Source: DASZHJ01 sp963735465
GTDB taxonomy: Bacteria; Pseudomonadota; Alphaproteobacteria; ATCC43930; CGMCC-115725
NCBI GenBank assembly: GCA_963735465.1
Contig: CAVTLA010000001.1
Coordinates: 1,984,001 to 2,048,000, forward strand
DNA: 64,000 bases
Reading direction: 5' to 3'
Part shown: piece after piece, positions 28,365-35,801 of the stretch
Layout of the letters: every line of letters begins with the position of its first letter
Position numbering within the stretch: the stretch's first letter is position 1
Notes under the pieces: model-generated
What the model saw: the letters and a program-made list of their open reading frames with translations, nothing else
Database searches by the model: none
What the model was told of the DNA's origin: nothing
Made by a program: the position numbers and the translations under genes

Positions 28365-29256
28365 CGCCGCCGGCCATCTCGAGGACCCGCGCTTCGAGCA
28401 GCCCCTGGGCCGCGTTGCCGTCGATCGGCGCAAAGACGGCGACGGTGTGCCGGGGCTCGAGATCAGGAAAATGATAGATCGCCGATGTGCTTCCCGGCCC
28501 CTGGCCGGTATGGCCCAGGCAACGCCCCAGCGGTCCCGCGGTATCGATCATGATGCCGAGCCCATAGGCGGGAACACCGAACGGCCGGCCCGGAAACGGC
28601 CCACCGATCGCGCGGGACGTCAGCATGGCCGCCGTCAGCGCCGCCGGCAACAGGTCGCCGGTCAGCAATCGATCGAGGAATTCCGCGGCTGCGGTCGGCG
28701 GTCCGATGAGCAGTCCGTGAAAAACCCATCCGGGGTGATATCCGCCTGCGTTGCCCCAGGCGACACCGTCGAGATCCGCCCGCATCTGGGCCAGCTCCGC
28801 GCCTTCGATGCCCAGCGGCTCGAAAACAAGCCGGTCGAGGGCGCCGCCGAGCGTATCCCCCGCGGCAGCCTCGATCGCCTGGCGGATCAGGAGATATCCG
28901 ATGTTCGAATAGGCCCAGCCCTGTCCGGGCGGGAACAGCAACCGGTCCGGCGGTATCCGCTCAAGCAATTCCGCCACCGACCAGGGCTCGTCGCCGCGCG
29001 CGACCGCCGCGTGGTAGCTTTCCGAGCCACCGTAGTTGGGCACGCCGGCCGTGTGCTGCAGCAGCTGGCGGAGCGTGAACGGCTTGCCTGATGCCGGCGC
29101 ATCGAGGTCGAGCTTGCCGTCGCGAACGAGAGCCAGCGCCGCTGCCGCCAGCACCGTCTTGGTGAAGCTCCACCACGGCACGGGAACATCGCCCCGCGCG
29201 GCACGCGCGAGAGTGCCGCCCACCAGCTCGGCGCCGAGGACCTCCGATTTCGTCAT
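28312..29256 (-). CDS. Serine hydrolase, beta-lactamase/penicillin-binding (class C) fold
   Basis: A 314-residue protein of the beta-lactamase-related serine hydrolase family. The active-site SxxK is WWSFTKTVLAAA and the YxN motif is AYSNIGYLL. A HTG motif in the usual KTG position is seen in CLGHTGQGPGST. No signal peptide is evident. The substrate could be an ester or peptide; antibiotic resistance should not be assumed. It converges with the FAD oxidoreductase, overlapping by 53 bases, and is followed upstream by the pirin gene on the same strand. Confidence 0.82.
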   Translation of the reverse strand: MTKSEVLGAELVGGTLARAARGDVPVPWWSFTKTVLAAAALALVRDGKLDLDAPASGKPFTLRQLLQHTAGVPNYGGSESYHAAVARGDEPWSVAELLERIPPDRLLFPPGQGWAYSNIGYLLIRQAIEAAAGDTLGGALDRLVFEPLGIEGAELAQMRADLDGVAWGNAGGYHPGWVFHGLLIGPPTAAAEFLDRLLTGDLLPAALTAAMLTSRAIGGPFPGRPFGVPAYGLGIMIDTAGPLGRCLGHTGQGPGSTSAIYHFPDLEPRHTVAVFAPIDGNAAQGLLEARVLEMAGGASARVGGRRARPPASQR

Positions 29257-29303
29257 GCTCCGATGATTTCAGAGATCTCCGCCGGCGTAAACGCGCGGCG
29301 CGA

Positions 29304-30215
29304 TCACTCCGGCAGGGGAATGAACTCGGTCTCGCCGGGCACCGACGGGAAGTTTCCCGCCTTCCAGTCGGCCTTCGCCTTCTCGATGCGGTCCTTGGAG
29401 CTGGAGACGAAATTCCACCAGATATGCCGCGGACCATCCAGCGGCGCGCCGCCCAGCAGCAGGAGATGCGCGCCGGAGGGCGCTGTCACCTTCACGTCGA
29501 CGCCACGGCGGAATATCAGAAGCTGACTGGTGCCGAAGGAGCGGCCGCCGAGATCGATCATGCCGTCGACGACGTAGATGCCGCGCTCCTCGTGGTCGGC
29601 GGGAAATGCCAGACGTCCGCCGGCGCGGAGCGTCGCGTCGGCATAGACCATCTCGGAGAATGTCTTCACCGGCGACCGCTGGCCCGCGAGCGCGCCGACC
29701 ATGACGCGAATACGCGCGCCCTCGGCCTCGATGACCGGAAGCGCTTTCGCCTCGTGATGCGCGAAACTCGGTGCGACCTCCTCCTGGGCGCGCGGCAGCG
29801 CGACCCAGGCCTGAATGCCGAAGGCGCGCGACGGCGCGACGCGCAGCCCCTCGGGCGTTCGCTCGGAATGCACGATGCCGCGTCCAGCGGTCATCCAGTT
29901 GACCTCGCCGGGCTTGATCACCTGCACCGTGCCGAGGCTGTCGCGATGCAGGATCTCGCCCTCGAAAAGATACGTCACGGTAGCGAGGCCGATATGCGGA
30001 TGCGGCCGCACGTCGATGCCGCTGCCGGGCTTGAACGCTACCGGTCCCATCTGGTCGAAGAAGACGAACGGCCCCACCATGCGCCGCTCCGACGCCGGCA
30101 GCACGCGACGGACCTGGAACCCGCCGAGATCGCGAAGCCGCGGCACTACGACGAGGTCAAGGGCTGTGCCCGACCCGGCCTCGCATCTAGGCTCCTGCGC
30201 TGGCAACCAGCTCAT
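29304..30215 (-). CDS. Pirin family protein (double cupin)
   Basis: A 303-residue pirin: two cupin domains, the first holding the metal site DVRPHPHIGLATVTYLFEGE and HSERTP. PGEVNWMTAGRGIVHSE is the diagnostic stretch. Bacterial pirins bind Fe and have been linked to quercetinase activity or to modulation of metabolic enzymes. I chose the ATG at 30215 (MSWLPAQEPRC); the frame is open 43 codons further, but that part is Arg/Ser-rich. It is divergent from the acyl-CoA dehydrogenase gene with 184 bases between starts. Confidence 0.9.
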   Translation of the reverse strand: MSWLPAQEPRCEAGSGTALDLVVVPRLRDLGGFQVRRVLPASERRMVGPFVFFDQMGPVAFKPGSGIDVRPHPHIGLATVTYLFEGEILHRDSLGTVQVIKPGEVNWMTAGRGIVHSERTPEGLRVAPSRAFGIQAWVALPRAQEEVAPSFAHHEAKALPVIEAEGARIRVMVGALAGQRSPVKTFSEMVYADATLRAGGRLAFPADHEERGIYVVDGMIDLGGRSFGTSQLLIFRRGVDVKVTAPSGAHLLLLGGAPLDGPRHIWWNFVSSSKDRIEKAKADWKAGNFPSVPGETEFIPLPE

Positions 30216-30399
30216 CTGCGGGTCTCCCACGTGTCGGATCTGGCGTCCGACGGACAGGGCATCATAGCCTCGCCGCCGCCGGGAACCAGCGCCGATTGCC
30301 AGCCGCGACGGCGGCGACGCCGATGCCTGGACAGGGGGCGCCAAAGGGCTAGGATCCGCGACAATCGCCGTCCGCCCGAGCCTAGGAGGTCAGCGTCCC

Positions 30400-32190
30400 T
30401 TGTCCGACTACACCGCCCCCCTCGCCGACATTCGCTTCGCCCTCACGGAGATCGCGGGATTGCCGGACCTCGCGGGACTGCCCGGCTGCGAGCAGGCGGC
30501 GCCTGATCTCGTCGACCAGATCCTCGACGAAGCCGGGAAGCTCGCCCATGAGGTGATCGCGCCGCTCAATGCCGTCGGCGACCGCGAGCACAGCCGGCTG
30601 GAGAACGGTGTGGTGCGCACGCCCACCGGTTTCGCGGCCGCCTATCGGCGCTACGTCGACGGCGGCTGGAATTCCCTGCCCTTCGATCCCGACTACGGCG
30701 GTCAGGGCCTGCCGCATCTGGTCTCCACCGCTGTCATGGAGATGTGGAGCGCCGCCAACATGGCGTTCTCGCTCTGCGGCCTCCTCACCGTCGGCGCCAC
30801 CGATCTGCTGCAGGCGCATGGTTCCAAGCAGCAGAAGGACCTCTACCTGGGGAAGCTGATCTCCGGCGAGTGGACGGGCACGATGAATCTCACCGAGCCC
30901 CAGGCGGGCTCGGACCTGGGCGCGCTCCGCACGCGCGCGGTGAAGGCGGGCGATCATTACCGGATCACCGGGCAGAAGATCTTCATCACCTACGGCGAGC
31001 ACGACCTGACGCCGAATATCGTGCACATGGTGCTGGCGCGCCTCCCCGACGCGCCGGCGGGCAGCAAGGGCATCTCGCTCTTCGTCGTGCCCAAGGTGCT
31101 GGTGAACGCCGACGGCAGCCTCGGCGAGCGCAACGATCTCCGCTGCGTCAGCCTCGAGCACAAGCTCGGCATCCACGCGAGCCCCACCTGCGTCATGGCC
31201 TATGGCGACGGCGGCGGCGCCACGGGATATCTGGTGGGCGAGGAAAATCGCGGCCTCGAATACATGTTCACGATGATGAACACCGAGCGCCTCGGCGTCG
31301 GGCTGCAGGGCGTGGCGATCGCGGAGCGCGCCTACCAGCAGGCCCGCGATTTCGCGCGCCAGCGCGTTCAGGGCCGGCCGGTCGGCATCAAGAGCAACGG
31401 CGCGCTGCCGATCGTCCACCACGCGGACGTCCGGCGCATGCTGCTGGGCATGCGCGCCGGGGTCGAGGCGGCGCGGGCGCTCGCCTATTTCGCTGCCGCC
31501 GCCATCGATCACGCGCGGCACGACCCCGATGCCGCCGAGGCCGCGCGCCAGCAGGGCATCGCTGATCTGCTGATTCCGGTTGTAAAGGCGTGGTGCACCG
31601 ATCTTGGCGTCGAGGTGGCCTCGACGGGTATCCAGGTTCATGGCGGGATGGGCTTCATCGAGGAGACCGGCGCCGCCCAGCATCTGCGCGATGCCCGAAT
31701 CACGCCGATCTACGAAGGCACCAACGGCATCCAGGCCAACGACCTCGTGGGACGCAAGCTCGGGCGCGACGGCGGTGCCGCCGCCCGCAGCTTCATCGCG
31801 GACATGCGCGCCCTCGACGGGGGGCTGGCACGGGCGCCGGGCGACGACCTCGCCGTCATCCGGTACCACCTCTCCGCAGGATTCGACGCCCTCGCCACCG
31901 CGACCGACGACATCGTGAGCACCCTCGGCGGCGACCTGCCGCGGGCACTCGCTGGCGCGGTGCCCTATCTCCGCCTCTTCGGCATCGTGGCCGGCGGCTG
32001 GCTGCTGGCGAAGGGAGCCCTCGCCGCCCAGCGCACGCTTGCCGACAGCCCCAAGAACTCCGGATTTCTCGAGGCGAAGCTGATGACCGCCCGCTTCTTC
32101 GCCGAGCACACCCTCGCCAGCGCGCCTGGGCTGCTTCCCGCCATCGCCGGCGGCGCCACGGTGATGGGATTCGATCCGGAACTGCTATAG
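30400..32190 (+). CDS. Acyl-CoA dehydrogenase, long DmdC-type
   Basis: A 596-residue flavoprotein acyl-CoA dehydrogenase. It has the family motifs GTMNLTEPQAGSDLGALRT and KIFITYGEHD, and the catalytic-glutamate region PIYEGTNGIQANDLVGRK. The length, the N-terminal extension and the C-terminal extra domain (from about residue 475) fit the 3-methylmercaptopropionyl-CoA dehydrogenase (DmdC)-like subgroup, but the actual acyl-CoA substrate is not shown. The start is TTG, with AGGAGG 10 bases upstream. Confidence 0.9.
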   Translation: MSDYTAPLADIRFALTEIAGLPDLAGLPGCEQAAPDLVDQILDEAGKLAHEVIAPLNAVGDREHSRLENGVVRTPTGFAAAYRRYVDGGWNSLPFDPDYGGQGLPHLVSTAVMEMWSAANMAFSLCGLLTVGATDLLQAHGSKQQKDLYLGKLISGEWTGTMNLTEPQAGSDLGALRTRAVKAGDHYRITGQKIFITYGEHDLTPNIVHMVLARLPDAPAGSKGISLFVVPKVLVNADGSLGERNDLRCVSLEHKLGIHASPTCVMAYGDGGGATGYLVGEENRGLEYMFTMMNTERLGVGLQGVAIAERAYQQARDFARQRVQGRPVGIKSNGALPIVHHADVRRMLLGMRAGVEAARALAYFAAAAIDHARHDPDAAEAARQQGIADLLIPVVKAWCTDLGVEVASTGIQVHGGMGFIEETGAAQHLRDARITPIYEGTNGIQANDLVGRKLGRDGGAAARSFIADMRALDGGLARAPGDDLAVIRYHLSAGFDALATATDDIVSTLGGDLPRALAGAVPYLRLFGIVAGGWLLAKGALAAQRTLADSPKNSGFLEAKLMTARFFAEHTLASAPGLLPAIAGGATVMGFDPELL

Positions 32191-32209
32191 CCGGGCGGCG
32201 CCGCCATCG

Positions 32210-32225
32210 CTTAACGGTTGTTAAG
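32210..32225. promoter_or_regulatory. Palindrome CTTAAC-GGTT-GTTAAG, possible operator
   Basis: A perfect 6-bp inverted repeat with a 4-base spacer lies 20 bases after the acyl-CoA dehydrogenase stop and 101 bases before the small gene at 32326. It resembles CtrA half-sites (TTAA) but with a 6-base gap between TTAA words instead of 7. A TTGACA hexamer follows at 32252, with no good -10 at the usual distance. Confidence 0.3.
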
Positions 32226-32325
32226 ACACGCGTAAAAGACGCGCCAAATTATTGACACAGGGCAGTCAGCGGCACGCGGGCTTAGATTTTGCTGTGGTCG
32301 TTTCCCGACCCGTGAAAGGCCTCTG

Positions 32326-32526
32326 ATGGCGCCCGAGGACGGCCGCGCAGCCGACAAGAATGGTGATCTGGATTGGCTCGACAGGAGAGCCGAGACGATA
32401 GGCCGCGGCGCACGGGAAATTCACCGCGAGCTGGACGATCTGGAGGTGCGCATCGCCATGCTCGACACCTTCATTCGCAATCTGGTCCGAGGCGAGAGAG
32501 AGGCCGCCGAGCGGGCGGACGACTAG
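32326..32526 (+). CDS. Small hypothetical protein, predicted coiled coil
   Basis: A 66-residue, strongly charged protein predicted to be one long helix: EIHRELDDLEVRIAMLD has heptad-like Leu/Ile spacing and the C-terminus is Arg/Glu-rich. There is no signal peptide or membrane segment. I do not recognise the family. Support for it being real: it is a clean open frame between two genes, has a palindromic stretch upstream, and its TAG stop lies at the edge of a 19-bp perfect hairpin. The RBS is only AAAGG upstream of the ATG. Confidence 0.55.
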   Translation: MAPEDGRAADKNGDLDWLDRRAETIGRGAREIHRELDDLEVRIAMLDTFIRNLVRGEREAAERADD

Positions 32527-32570
32527 CGCCCGGTTCTGATTGAATCAGAACCGGGCGCTAGTTTTCTGTT
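32522..32570 (+). terminator. 19-bp perfect hairpin with T-rich tail
   Basis: ACTAGCGCCCGGTTCTGAT (32522-32540), loop TGA, then the exact reverse complement (32544-32562), followed by TTTCTGTTT. The form is that of a Rho-independent terminator, and the stop codon of the small gene is in the left arm. Together with the next repeat it also forms a composite intergenic element of a kind I recognise from other alphaproteobacteria. Confidence 0.7.
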
Positions 32571-32573
32571 TGA

Positions 32574-32622
32574 ACATAATCTTTTCCGAAAACCGGCATC
32601 CACTTTTCGGGATCATGCTCTT
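32574..32622 (+). repeat. Alphaproteobacterial palindromic intergenic repeat, copy 1
   Basis: CCGAAAA (32586-32592) pairs with TTTTCGG (32604-32610) around the core CCGGCATCCAC. Outer bases CATAATC and GATCATG extend the dyad with one mismatch. The reverse complement of the core, GTGGATGCCGG, occurs in the same position of the repeat at 58822-58867, showing the two are related copies. Confidence 0.65.
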
Positions 32623-32644
32623 GGCCGGGACGGCCAAATCCGGC

Positions 32645-33268
32645 TCAGCTCTTCTCGTTAACGCACCGCAACAGCTTCCAGTAGCCGAAGAGGTTGCTCG
32701 GGCGCGTCTCGCGCACGGTGAGCCCGCTTGCCTTCAGGAAGGTGTCGAGGGGGAAATCGGCGTGGAAGCCGATGCGGCCGGCGAGCGGCGCCAGCCGGCG
32801 CTCCATCCAGCGCACCGCCGGATTGGGGCTGGTGAAGTGGTTAACGATCACAATGGTGCCGCCGGGCTTGCAGACCCGTCGCATCTCGGCGGCGAAGCGC
32901 GCCGGATTGGGCACCACGGAGGCGACGTAGAGCGCCAGCACAGCGTCAAAGGCATTGTCCTCGAAGTCAACCGCCTCGGCGTCCATCTCCAGCAGCGCCT
33001 CGACCTGCTTGAGGCCTCCCTCCTCGACCCGCCGCCGGCCCTTTTCCAGCATCTCCTTGGAGACGTCGATGCCGACCACGCGCGCGTCCCGGCGGAAATG
33101 CGGCAGGGACAGGCCGGTGCCAACACCCACTTCCAGGATTCGCTGATGCGGACGGTCGTTCGCCAGCTCCACCGCCGCCTTCCGGCCAGGATGGAAGATC
33201 GGCCCGAAGACGAAATCGTAGGAGCCCGCGAAGAGCCGATAGGTTCTCAGCGTGTCTTGCAGTTCCAA
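32645..33268 (-). CDS. Class I SAM methyltransferase, PmtA-like (phosphatidylethanolamine N-methyltransferase)
   Basis: A 207-residue SAM-dependent methyltransferase. Motif I is ILEVGVGTGLSLP, then VVGIDVSKEMLEKGRRRV and a motif-IV-like region FDAVLALYVASVVPNP. The early part (YRLFAGSYDFVFGPIFHPGR) and overall length fit the rhizobial/rhodobacter PmtA group that methylates phosphatidylethanolamine to phosphatidylcholine. The start is TTG at 33268 with GGAGG 7 bases upstream; the frame is open further but without a supported start. UbiE-like quinone methylation is the main alternative. Confidence 0.82.
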   Translation of the reverse strand: MELQDTLRTYRLFAGSYDFVFGPIFHPGRKAAVELANDRPHQRILEVGVGTGLSLPHFRRDARVVGIDVSKEMLEKGRRRVEEGGLKQVEALLEMDAEAVDFEDNAFDAVLALYVASVVPNPARFAAEMRRVCKPGGTIVIVNHFTSPNPAVRWMERRLAPLAGRIGFHADFPLDTFLKASGLTVRETRPSNLFGYWKLLRCVNEKS

Positions 33269-33357
33269 GGCTTTTCCTCCACCGCAAATGTCCCGTGCGG
33301 TTTCGCCCGACCTGACCCGTTGGACATGCCCGGCATGGCTGCCGGGTGAGCTGACGC

Positions 33358-33918
33358 TCAGATCAGAGTGATACGGTCCGCTTCCAGGCCTTTGCGGCCA
33401 TCCACCACGTCGACACGCACCCGCTGCCCCGGATCGAGCGACGGGATGCCGCTGCGCCGGAGCGCGGTAACGTGGATGAAGATATCCTTCCCGCCGCCGT
33501 CGGGCGAAATGAAGCCGTAGCCTTTGTCGGGCTCGAACCACTTCACCGCGCCTTCGAGGGTGGTCGCCGGCCCCTTCGGCCGAATGCCGCCGCCAAAGTC
33601 GCGACCGGCACCGCCACCACCGCCGCCCCCGGGCGGGGCCGCGACCGCGGTGCTGGCATCGACGTTAAGGACGCTCAGGACCAGCGGTCCCTTGGCACCC
33701 GCTCCCACCTCGCAGGTGACCGTGGCGCCCTCGCGTACGTCCTCGTATCCGGCGCGCCGTAGCACCGCCATCGGGAGAAACGCGTCCTGTGAGCCGTCCG
33801 TGAATGTCACGAAGCCGAAGCCCTTCGTCGCGTTGAACCACTTCACCTTGCCCTCGGCGCGGCGGCCTGCTGCCTGGGGCTCGTCATTCCGGAAAAATCC
33901 GGGGCGGCGGTCGTACAT
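33358..33918 (-). CDS. Tandem cold-shock domain protein
   Basis: A 186-residue protein with two cold-shock (OB-fold) domains joined by a Gly/Pro-rich linker of about 35 residues. Domain 1 has GKVKWFNATKGFGFVTF and domain 2 has GAVKWFEPDKGYGFISP, each with the RNP1-type aromatic residues that bind single-stranded RNA or DNA. Double-CSD proteins are common in alphaproteobacteria and act as RNA chaperones under stress or on entry to stationary phase. The 129-base region upstream probably holds its promoter and leader. Confidence 0.93.
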   Translation of the reverse strand: MYDRRPGFFRNDEPQAAGRRAEGKVKWFNATKGFGFVTFTDGSQDAFLPMAVLRRAGYEDVREGATVTCEVGAGAKGPLVLSVLNVDASTAVAAPPGGGGGGGAGRDFGGGIRPKGPATTLEGAVKWFEPDKGYGFISPDGGGKDIFIHVTALRRSGIPSLDPGQRVRVDVVDGRKGLEADRITLI

Positions 33919-34047
33919 GGAGCCTCTGAGAACGGTCTACGAACAGTTGAGCATAACGCGAAATTAAGGAAACGCGCCAGCCCTACCTACGGCGATTCGG
34001 AGGCCGCGGCCCCGCTCGCCCGCTGGCGAACGAGGCCCGGCGCCCTA

Positions 34048-34896
34048 TCACCCGCCGTGGGCGACCACGCGCTGGCGCTGCTCGCCCAGACCTGTGACCG
34101 TCAGCCGCATGTTATCGCCGGGCTTGAGGAAGCGCGGCGGCTTCATGCCGAGCCCGACGCCGGCGGGGGTGCCGGTGGGGATCACGTCGCCCGGCATCAG
34201 CGTCATGAACTGGCTCGCGTAGCTCACAATCTCCCGCACGGGGAAGATCATGTTGCGAGTGTTGCCGTTCTGCATTTTCTCGCCGTTGACTTCGCAGACG
34301 ATGTCGAGGGTCTGGGGATCCGGCACCTCGTCGGAAGTCACGAGATAGGGGCCGATCGGCCCGAAGGTGTCGCAGCTCTTGCCCTTCGACCAGTTGCCGC
34401 CGCGCTCGAGCTGGAACTCCCGCTCGGACACGTCGTTGACGATGCAGTAGCCCGCCACGTACTTCAGCGCGTCGGCCTCGGAGACGTACTGCGCCTTGGT
34501 GCCGATGACGATGCCGAGCTCGACTTCCCAATCCGTCTTCTTGGAATTCTTGGGGATCATCACGTTGTCGTTCGGTCCGCAGATCGAGCTCATCGCCTTC
34601 ATGAACAGGATCGGCTCCTTGGGAAGCGGCTGGTTCGCTTCCTTGGCGTGGTCGCTGTAGTTGAGGCCGACGCAGATCAGCTTGGAGATCCGGCCCACGC
34701 AGGCCCCGATCCGGGGCGTGCCGGTGATTGCCGGCAGGCTGGCGGGATCGAGCTTGCGCAGCTTGTCGAGGGCCGCCGGCGCCAGCGTCTCGGGTCCGAT
34801 GTCGGACACCGCGCCGGAGAGGTCGCGGATGCGGCCGTCGCGGTCGAGGATGCCCGGCTTCTCCTGGCCCGGCGGGCCATAGCGCAGCAGTTTCAT
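34048..34896 (-). CDS. Fumarylacetoacetate hydrolase family protein (2,4-diketo-3-deoxyaldonate hydrolase-like)
   Basis: A 282-residue FAH-fold hydrolase with typical motifs ICVGLNYSDHAKEAN, the metal-binding WEVELGIVIGTKA, and the end of the catalytic domain PGDVIPTGTPAGVGLGM. Members with this length and context cleave 2,4-diketo-3-deoxy sugar acids to pyruvate plus lactate or glycolate. That role fits the neighbouring SDR, 36 bases upstream in the same operon, and the divergent UxaA-type dehydratase. Ureidoglycolate lyase-like activity is the usual automatic label but is less likely here. Confidence 0.87.
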   Translation of the reverse strand: MKLLRYGPPGQEKPGILDRDGRIRDLSGAVSDIGPETLAPAALDKLRKLDPASLPAITGTPRIGACVGRISKLICVGLNYSDHAKEANQPLPKEPILFMKAMSSICGPNDNVMIPKNSKKTDWEVELGIVIGTKAQYVSEADALKYVAGYCIVNDVSEREFQLERGGNWSKGKSCDTFGPIGPYLVTSDEVPDPQTLDIVCEVNGEKMQNGNTRNMIFPVREIVSYASQFMTLMPGDVIPTGTPAGVGLGMKPPRFLKPGDNMRLTVTGLGEQRQRVVAHGG

Positions 34897-34932
34897 GTCA
34901 TGCTCCCATTGTTGAATGTGTGTCGGCGTCGC

Positions 34933-35682
34933 CTAGAGGCTGAAGCCGCCGTCGATGACGTGGATGGCGCCGGTGGTGAAGCCCGCCTCGTCGCTGGCGA
35001 GATAGACCGCGAGGGACGCGATCTCCTCCGCGGTGCCGAGCCGGCCCATGGGCTGGCGCGCGACGAAGGCCTTGCGGGCCTCCTCGACATTGCCCTGGGC
35101 GGCGATGCGGTCGTCGAGGGACGGCGTCTGGATAGTGCCGGGGCAGATCGCGTTGCAGCGGATGCCCTGCTTGATGAAGTCGGCCGCCACGGACTTGGTG
35201 AGGCCGATCACCGCCGCCTTGCTGGTGCCGTAGACGAAGCGGTTGGGGATGCCGCGCACCGAGGAGGCACCGGAGGAGATGTTGACGATCGAGCCGCCCT
35301 TGCCAGCCTTCAGCATCGCCGGCAGGAAAGCACGGATCGTGTAATACATGCTCTTGACGTTGAGGGTCATGGAGAAGTCCCAGTCCTTCTCCGTGCACTC
35401 CAGCACCGTGCCGTGATGGACGAAGCCGGCGCAGTTGAACAGCACGTCGAGGGCGGCGGTTTCAGCCGCGAGCGCGTTCACCGCCGCCGCGTCGGTCACG
35501 TCGAGCTTGCGCGTGGAGATTTTGGCGCCGCCCGCCTTGGCGAGCTCGCCCAGCTTCTCCGGATTGAGATCCGTCGCGACGACCGTGGCGCCCTCACGGG
35601 CGAAGGCGAGCGCCGTCGCATAGCCGATCCCCTGGGCCGCCGCGGTCACCAGCGCCTTCTTGCCGTCCAGCCGTCCTGCCAT
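34933..35682 (-). CDS. SDR dehydrogenase, probable 2-keto-3-deoxyaldonate 4-dehydrogenase
   Basis: A 249-residue classical short-chain dehydrogenase. The cofactor motif is TAAAQGIGYATALAF with VVATDLNPEK (the Asp suggests NAD), and the catalytic pattern is NISSGASS...YGTSK. It resembles the DHRS6/2-keto-3-deoxy-L-fuconate dehydrogenase group. With the FAH hydrolase directly downstream it would oxidise the C4 hydroxyl of a 2-keto-3-deoxy sugar acid. The assignment rests on resemblance plus context. Confidence 0.85.
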   Translation of the reverse strand: MAGRLDGKKALVTAAAQGIGYATALAFAREGATVVATDLNPEKLGELAKAGGAKISTRKLDVTDAAAVNALAAETAALDVLFNCAGFVHHGTVLECTEKDWDFSMTLNVKSMYYTIRAFLPAMLKAGKGGSIVNISSGASSVRGIPNRFVYGTSKAAVIGLTKSVAADFIKQGIRCNAICPGTIQTPSLDDRIAAQGNVEEARKAFVARQPMGRLGTAEEIASLAVYLASDEAGFTTGAIHVIDGGFSL

Positions 35683-35801
35683 TCTATCCCCCTGAGCTAC
35701 AACGGGCCCGAAATTGCCACGCCGGGCGGCGCCCTGTAAATTGGCGTCATTGTCCGCCTACGCCCCGATCTATTCAACGCCTCCGCTTTGGGAGAACCGC
35801 G

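Noticed and set aside
28312..29256. Antibiotic-inactivating beta-lactamase
   Set aside because: SxxK and YxN show only the fold; there is no signal peptide and the family includes many esterases and peptidases.
32252..32287. Sigma-70 promoter TTGACA with TTAGAT before the 66-aa gene
   Set aside because: The spacer would be 24 bases, too long for a normal promoter, and no other -10 fits.
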